DNA of 9,561 bases from Acidimicrobiia bacterium. GTDB lineage: Bacteria; Actinomycetota; Acidimicrobiia; Acidimicrobiales; Hopanoidiivorantaceae. The notes below the pieces were generated by a model that saw only the letters and a program-made list of their open reading frames with translations, was not told where the DNA came from and ran no database searches. Numbering within the stretch: position 1 is the stretch's first letter; every line of letters starts with the position of its first letter. Below, piece after piece: positions 1-4,266 of this stretch. Both the position numbers and the translations under genes were made by a program. The stretch is taken from NCBI GenBank assembly GCA_020027305.1, contig JAHRAM010000155.1:1-9561 (forward strand). Direction: 5' to 3'.

Positions 1-37
1 AGCAAAATCTGACACAACAAAATCAAGTGATAAAACA

Positions 38-379
38 ATGCCTAACGAAGCAATACATGAAAAGACAATGCCAAACGACAAAACATCGGGCGCCACAACA
101 ATTGCTAGCAGGTTGCTGGCTAATGCCTTAGAGACAGAAGCCCTAAAAGCTTCTTACTCATCCAAACCCCCACCTTCAAAACCTAACAAAGACGGAGATG
201 GCTTTTCTGCCCTTCCTAAAATGTTTAATTCCTCTCGTTATATCAGCGATGAAGAAATATCATCTCCATACCGTGACTATTCAAATGAGTTAGACAATAT
301 CGTTGGGGTTTGGGTAGCAGAGGATGAGGAAAACAAAAAAAGTAGTGAAGGGAGAAAGCAATATGGCGCAAGCGATTGA
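38..379 (+). CDS. Hypothetical hydrophilic protein, possibly 5'-partial
   Basis: I do not recognise this 113-residue protein. It is hydrophilic, with no membrane segment or signal peptide, and has a Pro/Ser/Lys-rich stretch near residues 43-52 and an acidic, Lys-rich C-terminus. The ATG at 38 has no clear ribosome-binding site, and the frame stays open to the left edge of the window, so the true start may lie outside. The first residues are a degenerate duplication: KTMPN occurs twice, the first copy beginning just before the ATG at 38, and the second ATG at 68 is another possible start. Its last 17 bases overlap the start of the protease gene at 363, which suggests translational coupling and a shared role. 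The overlap and the sustained open frame support a real gene; its function is unknown. Confidence 0.5.
   Translation: MPNEAIHEKTMPNDKTSGATTIASRLLANALETEALKASYSSKPPPSKPNKDGDGFSALPKMFNSSRYISDEEISSPYRDYSNELDNIVGVWVAEDEENKKSSEGRKQYGASD
350..354 (+). promoter_or_regulatory. Ribosome-binding site of the SDH-family protease
   Basis: GGGAG lies 8 bases before the ATG at 363 and inside the end of the upstream gene. It decides the start in favour of 363 over the in-frame ATG at 324. Confidence 0.65.
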
Positions 380-1352
380 TATTACATCCCCAATAAAATC
401 TTACGACTTGAGCCGTACTGCCTTTGAAGCTCTAAAGTTGGCTATCCCAGATGAAGCTACTGGTAAAGCTATTGATTCTGATGCCCCGCTTATGCACCTC
501 AAAAATTTGCGAAAATTGAGTCAGGCATGCATTAAAGAAATACAGAGGCAAAGAGGCAAGGCAGTCATTGTTGTCAATTCTAGGATTAGCAATCCAATAG
601 CGGATAGCTCCACAGAATTGCTGGAGTTGCTTTTGGAAAGGGAACACTCCAATGTAGACATAATTTTAACGACCAATGGGGGGCTGCCCAATTCTGCACT
701 TTATATTGTTCTCCAATGCAAAGAAAGGTTTCAGAATTTTTCGGTGATAATCCCACGGCGCGCAAAGAGTGCGGGAACTTTGCTAGCGCTAGGGGCTAGC
801 GAAATTATGATGGGGGTCGAATCAGAGCTAGGGCCGATTGATCCTCAAATTGTTACTAATGTAAAAGGCTCTGGAAAACCAAAACTCATCCCAGCTTTAT
901 CGCTAAAAAAAGCATTAGAGTTGATAGATGAAAAGACGGCCAATGGGAGGGATAGAAATGCTTTACAAAAGTTCTTACCTATTTTGTCAAGCCTAGATTT
1001 GGTAACTCTTGGGGAGTATCAAATAATCATTGATGGTGTGAGGAGCGAGGCTAAGCGATTGCTATCTATTGGTGGGATAGATGACGAAAATATCAGAGAA
1101 AAAATTTTGCATGATTTGCTTTCCAAGTCTCAAATGCATTCTAAAGTTATTAGCTATGAAAATGCGAGCGAGATTGGATTGAACATTTTTAACCCTAAGA
1201 ATAAGAATTGGGATGTCAAACTTTGGGCGGTAATAAGAAATTTATATTTCATTCATCAGAACTTAATAAAATTTTCTAAGATTTCTAACTTGGTTGAGAG
1301 CGCAACTGGGGTGCTTGAAATTGAGGGCGTTCAAATATTGACTCAGGAATAG
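363..1352 (+). CDS. SDH-family Clp-fold serine protease
   Basis: This is a ClpP/SppA-like cytosolic serine protease of the serine dehydrogenase proteinase (SDH) type, 329 residues long. A beta strand followed by ILTTNGG (about residues 101-107) fits the oxyanion region. RRAKSAGT (133-139) carries the likely nucleophile Ser136, and SELGPIDPQ (154-162) is the family signature containing Asp160. A C-terminal HSKVISYENASEIGLNI segment (from His259) resembles the family's H...EA..LGL ending. There is no signal peptide or membrane helix, so it probably acts in the cytoplasm; substrates are unknown. I chose the ATG at 363 because GGGAG at 350-354 lies 8 bases upstream. An in-frame ATG at 324 would add 13 Lys-rich residues and lacks such a site. 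The gene overlaps the preceding gene by 17 bases. The family call is firm, the physiological role is not. Confidence 0.82.
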   Translation: MAQAIDITSPIKSYDLSRTAFEALKLAIPDEATGKAIDSDAPLMHLKNLRKLSQACIKEIQRQRGKAVIVVNSRISNPIADSSTELLELLLEREHSNVDIILTTNGGLPNSALYIVLQCKERFQNFSVIIPRRAKSAGTLLALGASEIMMGVESELGPIDPQIVTNVKGSGKPKLIPALSLKKALELIDEKTANGRDRNALQKFLPILSSLDLVTLGEYQIIIDGVRSEAKRLLSIGGIDDENIREKILHDLLSKSQMHSKVISYENASEIGLNIFNPKNKNWDVKLWAVIRNLYFIHQNLIKFSKISNLVESATGVLEIEGVQILTQE

Positions 1353-1406
1353 TTGAGAGTTGATGCTTGATACTTGATGGTTGGGAATTGGGGTTGGGAA
1401 CTGGGG
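1353..1406 (+). repeat. Degenerate TTGANNN heptamer array with G-quadruplex-type pattern
   Basis: Directly after the protease stop codon, 7-base units follow each other: TTGAGAG, TTGATGC, TTGATAC, TTGATGG, TTGGGAA, then TTGGGG, TTGGGAA, CTGGGG. The last four units give four G-runs (1383-1385, 1390-1393, 1396-1398, 1403-1406) with loops of 4, 2 and 4 bases, matching the usual G3+N1-7 quadruplex pattern on the plus strand. No terminator hairpin with a T-run is visible for the protease operon here. Confidence 0.6.
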
Positions 1407-1430
1407 CGGTGTTGAAACTGAAATGTGAAC

Positions 1431-1518
1431 GTTTCAGATTTGTCAAAAATTTGTCAAAATGAAGTAAGACGACAGCAAAATATATGATGTAGTTGTTTCA
1501 GGTTTGTCAAAAATGAAG
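1431..1518. repeat. Direct repeats with three TTTGTCAAAA iterons
   Basis: GTTTCAG-[AT/G]TTTGTCAAAA...TGAAG occurs at 1431-1464 and again at 1495-1518; the first copy contains a second internal TTTGTCAAAA. The three iterons lie at 1439-1448, 1450-1459 and 1503-1512. Each is nearly palindromic (TTTG-T-CAAA), and on the minus strand each contains TTGACA, a -35-like hexamer. The stretch lies between the protease operon and the tRNA-Phe 3' end; no gene is seen in it. Confidence 0.55.
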
Positions 1519-1540
1519 CAGAGGCTTAGGCGGAGCTGCT
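1509..1540 (-). terminator. Possible terminator of the tRNA operon
   Basis: Read on the minus strand just past the tRNA-Phe gene, AGCAG (complement of 1536-1540) can pair with CTGCT (complement of 1517-1521) across a 14-base loop, followed by TCATTTTT. The stem has only 5 pairs, so this is a weak candidate, but position and strand fit the end of the tRNA transcript. Confidence 0.3.
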
Positions 1541-1548
1541 ATAAAAAC

Positions 1549-1624
1549 TGGTGGTCGGGCCCGGGATCGATCCGGGGACCTTCCGCTTTTCAGGCGGACG
1601 CTCTACCGACTGAGCTACCCGACC
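1549..1624 (-). tRNA. tRNA-Phe (GAA), CCA encoded
   Basis: The minus strand folds as a full cloverleaf. The acceptor arms GGTCGGG (1618-1624) and CCCGACC (1553-1559) pair in all seven positions. The D-arm carries the usual TAGCTCAG start, and the anticodon stem TCCGC/GCGGA encloses the loop CTGAAAA with anticodon GAA. The T-loop reads TCGATCC with a GC-rich stem. The discriminator is A (1552), and CCA is encoded at 1549-1551, unlike the two tRNAs upstream in the same cluster. It is the last gene of the Glu-Asp-Phe cluster, 4 bases after tRNA-Asp. Confidence 0.96.
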
Positions 1625-1628
1625 AGCG

Positions 1629-1703
1629 CGGTCCTGACGGGATTTGAACCCGCGACCTCCGCCTTGACAGGGCGGCGTGCACTCCAGGCTGCACCACAGG
1701 ACC
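1629..1703 (-). tRNA. tRNA-Asp (GTC)
   Basis: A minus-strand cloverleaf with acceptor GGTCCTG/CAGGACC, anticodon loop CTGTCAA (anticodon GTC) between the stem arms CCGCC and GGCGG, and T-stem GCGGG/CCCGT around TTCAAAT. The discriminator is G (1629), as expected for Asp. The next bases read CGC, so CCA is not encoded and must be added by the tRNA nucleotidyltransferase. Confidence 0.96.
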
Positions 1704-1760
1704 TTATTTTTTATTTACTGTATTTATTCGCTTGTCTATGTTTTATATTTTATGTTGTTG

Positions 1761-1833
1761 TACCCCCAACGGGATTTGAACCCGTGTTGCCGCCTTGAAA
1801 GGGCGGTGTCCTAGGCCTCTAGACGATGGGGGC
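1761..1833 (-). tRNA. tRNA-Glu (TTC)
   Basis: A minus-strand cloverleaf with acceptor GCCCCCA/TGGGGGT (the first pair is G-U), a D-arm with TCGTCTAGAGGCCTAGGAC, anticodon loop CTTTCAA (anticodon TTC), and T-arm ACGGG/CCCGT around TTCAAAT. The discriminator is A and CCA is not encoded. It is the first gene of the tRNA cluster and lies 46 bases after the ctaA stop; an AT-rich 57-base spacer separates it from tRNA-Asp. Confidence 0.96.
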
Positions 1834-1879
1834 ATCCTTTCTAAATGTTAGCTTGACTTGCGGGTATTTTGACAGGTTT

Positions 1880-2536
1880 TTATGACTTTAGAGAGTGTAT
1901 TTTTTTGGGTGGGCGGGATTGTTGAAAGATTTCAAGGTAGAAATAAATCATTGCTGACCAGAGCAGGGTAGCCCCCGCTATGTGAAATCCCACTAGCAGC
2001 GCTGGTACATCGCTGAAATATTGTAGGTAGCCAAGAGCGCCTTGTGAAAGGGCTATGACCAAAAGCGGTGTGCCCCTCTTTTTGATTTCTTGCCCTTTAA
2101 TTTTTGGTTGCTCGATTTCTTGGGGCGCATTACTTTCGCTAAATATATTTTTGTGGAATTTATAAAGGAGCGCCCAGCCCACAAGAAACAGCCCGATTAG
2201 AGAAATCACTAATCCTGCATGTATTCTTGCCAAGTTTGAAATGTCTAGGGCAAACCGCTTGACTTCATCATCTTTACTTCCGCCGCTGTGTGGCCCAGCA
2301 CCTGTAAGGATGGTTCCAGTCACGATGACTGCTGCTGAAACTGCCAGCGCCAAGTGGGTCAGCCAAAAAATGACATTATTAATTGTGCTGTTATTGCTGT
2401 CATTAATTGTGTTGCTGATTGTTGAGCCAGTGCTTGTTAGGTTGCTGCTGGTTGGGTCATTACTTTCTGAAGATGAACTTTCTGTGGGTGAGTTATCGCT
2501 GTCTGCCAAAGATGGGGCTGTTGGTGAAGGTTGTCC
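1880..2536 (-). CDS. ctaA: Heme A synthase CtaA, C-terminal half (second frame)
   Basis: This is the second half of heme A synthase (COX15/CtaA), which oxidises a heme O methyl to a formyl group to give heme A. It is in a different frame from the first half. The frame is open from 2737, but the part before about 2536 is a shadow of the first half. It begins with a Ser/Thr/Asn-rich linker of some 50 residues, then a helix leading into VTGTILTGAGPHSGG, a helix with RIHAGL (heme-ligand His), a Lys/Glu-rich loop, SQGALGYLQYFSDVPALLVG and FHIAGA (second heme-ligand His), ending in a basic tail. These are the conserved second-half motifs of the family. Joined to the first half by one -1 shift it gives a protein of about 409 residues, longer than usual because of the linkers. 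No good independent start is visible. Confidence 0.8.
   Translation of the reverse strand, partial: GQPSPTAPSLADSDNSPTESSSSESNDPTSSNLTSTGSTISNTINDSNNSTINNVIFWLTHLALAVSAAVIVTGTILTGAGPHSGGSKDDEVKRFALDISNLARIHAGLVISLIGLFLVGWALLYKFHKNIFSESNAPQEIEQPKIKGQEIKKRGTPLLVIALSQGALGYLQYFSDVPALLVGFHIAGATLLWSAMIYFYLEIFQQSRPPKKIHSLKS
2378..2425. repeat. 24-bp tandem duplication inside the ctaA linker
   Basis: ATTAATTGTG starts units at 2378 and 2402 that remain similar over 24 bases. On the minus strand they encode the Asn/Ser/Thr-rich linker between helices 4 and 5 of CtaA, so the linker has probably grown by slippage. Confidence 0.5.
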
Positions 2537-3108
2537 AAAGGGTTGCTTAGAAAATATAATGTGCGGTGGTGCAAAATCACGGCGTTTAGCACCAGCACCA
2601 TTGAAACCAAAAAGTGCAACATAACGGTGTGTGGGGCAAGGTGGCTGCTCACAACCACAGCTCCAATAATAACTTGTGCTAAAACTCCTATCACTAGCCC
2701 AACCGACCACCAGATTAATTCTTTCTTTTGTCGCCAACTTATTTGCATCTGATTTGTTTTTGGTGTGTCTATTGCCCCAACTATTTTTTCTTCAGTTAGT
2801 TTTCCTTTTCTCACTTTGCCTTTTTCTGCCCTATTTTTTCTGACAGGCGAAATGTCTAAAAATATTGCACCCAGCACTGCCAAGATAACCGCCAAAGAAG
2901 TCAGCCCAGTTATAACACGATTGATGAATTCCACCAGAGCATGATACTCAAGGTCTGCTACCAGTTGCCCTTCTTCACAATTCGGCCAGTCGGGGCATCC
3001 CAAGCCTGAGCTGGTCAAGCGAACTGTTCCGCCCGTGATGATGATTGCGACAAGTGCCACAAGGGCGGCGAACACAATCTTTTTATATGTCGGCAGGCTT
3101 ATTCGCAT
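2437..3108 (-). CDS. ctaA: Heme A synthase CtaA, N-terminal half (first frame)
   Basis: First half of the heme A synthase that works after CtaB. After a first membrane helix comes TGGTVRLTSSGLGCPDWPNC: Cys38 and Cys44 form the family's extracytoplasmic Cys pair, followed by EYHALVEFINR with heme-ligand His56. Further helices lead to HLAPHTVMLHFLVS with His165. After HHRTLYFLSNPL (around residue 191) the frame loses family character (Gln/His-rich) and stops at 2437, while the second half continues in the -1 frame. The ATG at 3108 is preferred over a TTG directly before it; no clear ribosome-binding site is seen. A basic loop of about 40 residues between helices 2 and 3 is longer than usual. 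It is either a frameshifted pseudogene, a programmed frameshift, or a sequencing error. Confidence 0.82.
   Translation of the reverse strand: MRISLPTYKKIVFAALVALVAIIITGGTVRLTSSGLGCPDWPNCEEGQLVADLEYHALVEFINRVITGLTSLAVILAVLGAIFLDISPVRKNRAEKGKVRKGKLTEEKIVGAIDTPKTNQMQISWRQKKELIWWSVGLVIGVLAQVIIGAVVVSSHLAPHTVMLHFLVSMVLVLNAVILHHRTLYFLSNPLDNLHQQPHLWQTAITHPQKVHLQKVMTQPAAT
2536..2542 (-). other. CCCTTTG slippery-type heptamer at the ctaA frame change
   Basis: On the minus strand the frame of the first half reads AAC CCT TTG, so the heptamer is C CCT TTG, the X XXY YYZ pattern of -1 frameshift sites. A -1 slip here moves exactly into the frame of the C-terminal half. The joint falls after the fourth helix and before the low-complexity linker, which is where conserved sequence stops in one frame and resumes in the other. 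The heptamer may be chance; no strong downstream hairpin was identified by eye. Confidence 0.4.
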
Positions 3109-3120
3109 CAATTTTATTTT

Positions 3121-3154
3121 AAGTGCTTAAGGAACTTTATCTTAAAGTGTTTAA
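3121..3154. promoter_or_regulatory. Direct repeat upstream of ctaA, possible operator
   Basis: AAGTGCTTAA (3121-3130) and AAGTGTTTAA (3145-3154) differ at one base and lie 24 bases apart, on the 5' side of ctaA and 13 bases from its ATG. Such spacing (about two helical turns) suits a dimeric regulator, but this is only a pattern match. Confidence 0.25.
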
Positions 3155-3238
3155 TGCTTTCATGAAACATTTTTCAATCTCTTCAGTTTTTAGCATTTCC
3201 ATTCTTTAACATTCCCATTTTTTTTGACACACACAAAC

Positions 3239-3274
3239 CTATCCAAGCTCATCCAACTCATCTAACTCATCTAA
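3239..3274. repeat. 9-bp tandem repeat CTCATCYAA
   Basis: CTCATCCAA (3248-3256) is followed by two CTCATCTAA copies (3257-3265, 3266-3274), with a degenerate fourth copy CTATCCAAG at 3239-3247. It lies in the ctaA-ctaB divergent spacer, downstream of a TTGACA at 3224-3229. Confidence 0.65.
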
Positions 3275-3306
3275 AGCCTTTCCAACCCTTTTTAAATGCC
3301 AAAATT

Positions 3307-3351
3307 TGCTAATTTATATTTAGCATCTGTATTTCGCATTTATATGTCTCA
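3307..3351 (+). promoter_or_regulatory. AT-rich promoter-like region of the ctaB operon
   Basis: TGCTAA (3307-3312) and TTAGCA (3320-3325) form an inverted repeat around TTTATAT. A further -10-like TTTATA/TATATG (3339-3346) lies about 7 bases before the ctaB ATG. No Shine-Dalgarno sequence precedes ctaB, so a leaderless transcript starting at or near 3352 is plausible. No matching -35 box is convincing. Confidence 0.3.
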
Positions 3352-4266
3352 ATGGTTCACACAGCTTTAAAGTTAATTCCAAAGACAACCTCTGTGTCGC
3401 TATCTAAGTTGCGCGCTTACATCGTTCTAACAAAGCCCCGCATCATTGAGCTTTTGCTAGTCACCACCGTTCCGACAATGTTTGTGGCAGCAGGGGGGGT
3501 TCCTTCCATTTGGCTTATGGTGGCAACGGTCATCGGTGGAACTCTGGCAGCTGCTGGGGCAAACACCTTCAACATGGTTATTGACCGAGATATTGATCGC
3601 TTGATGGAGCGAACAAAAAACCGCCCGCTAGCAACTGGTGAAATCAGCGCTAAGGCAGCCATCATATTTGCCAGCCTGTTAGAGGTAGGGGCATTTTTCT
3701 GGCTCTGGGGGTTCACAAACCTTCTAGCAGCAGGGCTGGCTGTTTCAGCAACGGCGTTCTACATTTTCATATATTCACTCTGGCTCAAGCGAACATCTGA
3801 GCAAAACATCGTCATCGGTGGAGCTGCTGGGGCAGTGCCAGTTTTGGTGGGGTGGGCAGCAGTCACTGGAAGCCTAAGCTGGGCGCCAGTGATTTTATTT
3901 GCCATTATATTTGTTTGGACTCCACCGCATTTTTGGGCATTGGCGATTCGCTACCGTGAAGATTATGCGGCCGCATCGGTTCCAATGATGCCAGTGGTTC
4001 GCACATTCAAATGGGTGAGCTTCCAGATTTTGATTTACACATTCTTGCTGGTGGCGCTCTCAATTGTGTTTGCGCCAGTTGCAAATATGGGGATAGTTTA
4101 CATTTCGGCTGCCGTCGCCCTTGGTGCAGTGTTCATATATATGGCAATCGCGCTTATCAAACGTGCTACCGCCAAAAAGGCAATGGCTCTGTTTCAATAT
4201 TCAATCACCTATGTAGCAGTTTTGTTTATGGTTATGGCAATTGACCAGGTGGTGGTGGGAACATGA
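3352..4266 (+). CDS. ctaB: Heme O synthase (protoheme IX farnesyltransferase)
   Basis: CtaB (CyoE/COX10 family, UbiA-type prenyltransferase) adds a farnesyl group to heme B to make heme O, the substrate of CtaA. The 304-residue length is normal and the protein has about nine membrane helices. LTKPRIIELLL (26-36) is followed by the first Asp-rich motif NMVIDRDIDR (74-83), then TKNRPLATG (88-96). The second conserved loop is FVWTPPHFWALAIRYREDY (187-205) with SVPMMPVV after it. The ATG at 3352 has no ribosome-binding site and may be leaderless. It is the first gene of the plus-strand oxidase operon, and its TGA stop overlaps the next start as ATGA (4263-4266). It is divergent from ctaA, so both heme A genes share one control region. 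Confidence 0.96.
   Translation: MVHTALKLIPKTTSVSLSKLRAYIVLTKPRIIELLLVTTVPTMFVAAGGVPSIWLMVATVIGGTLAAAGANTFNMVIDRDIDRLMERTKNRPLATGEISAKAAIIFASLLEVGAFFWLWGFTNLLAAGLAVSATAFYIFIYSLWLKRTSEQNIVIGGAAGAVPVLVGWAAVTGSLSWAPVILFAIIFVWTPPHFWALAIRYREDYAAASVPMMPVVRTFKWVSFQILIYTFLLVALSIVFAPVANMGIVYISAAVALGAVFIYMAIALIKRATAKKAMALFQYSITYVAVLFMVMAIDQVVVGT

Noticed and set aside
324..362. Upstream start of the SDH-family protease at 324
   Set aside because: It adds 13 basic residues absent from the fold and has no ribosome-binding site, while 363 has GGGAG at the right distance.
1353..1518. CRISPR array
   Set aside because: Repeats are 7-24 bases, degenerate and without unique spacers of regular length.
1853..1874. 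TTGACT and TTGACA on the plus strand as promoters
   Set aside because: No -10 element at proper spacing and no plus-strand gene follows before 3352.
2241..2624. Plus-strand open frame of 127 codons opposite ctaA
   Set aside because: It lies entirely antisense to the CtaA coding sequence; its Leu/Ser-rich composition is the mirror of the Ser/Asn-rich linker.
2537..2737. ATG at 2737 as an independent start of the C-terminal ctaA frame
   Set aside because: The first 67 residues from it are a frame-shifted reading of the well-conserved helices 3-4 of CtaA and show no family resemblance.
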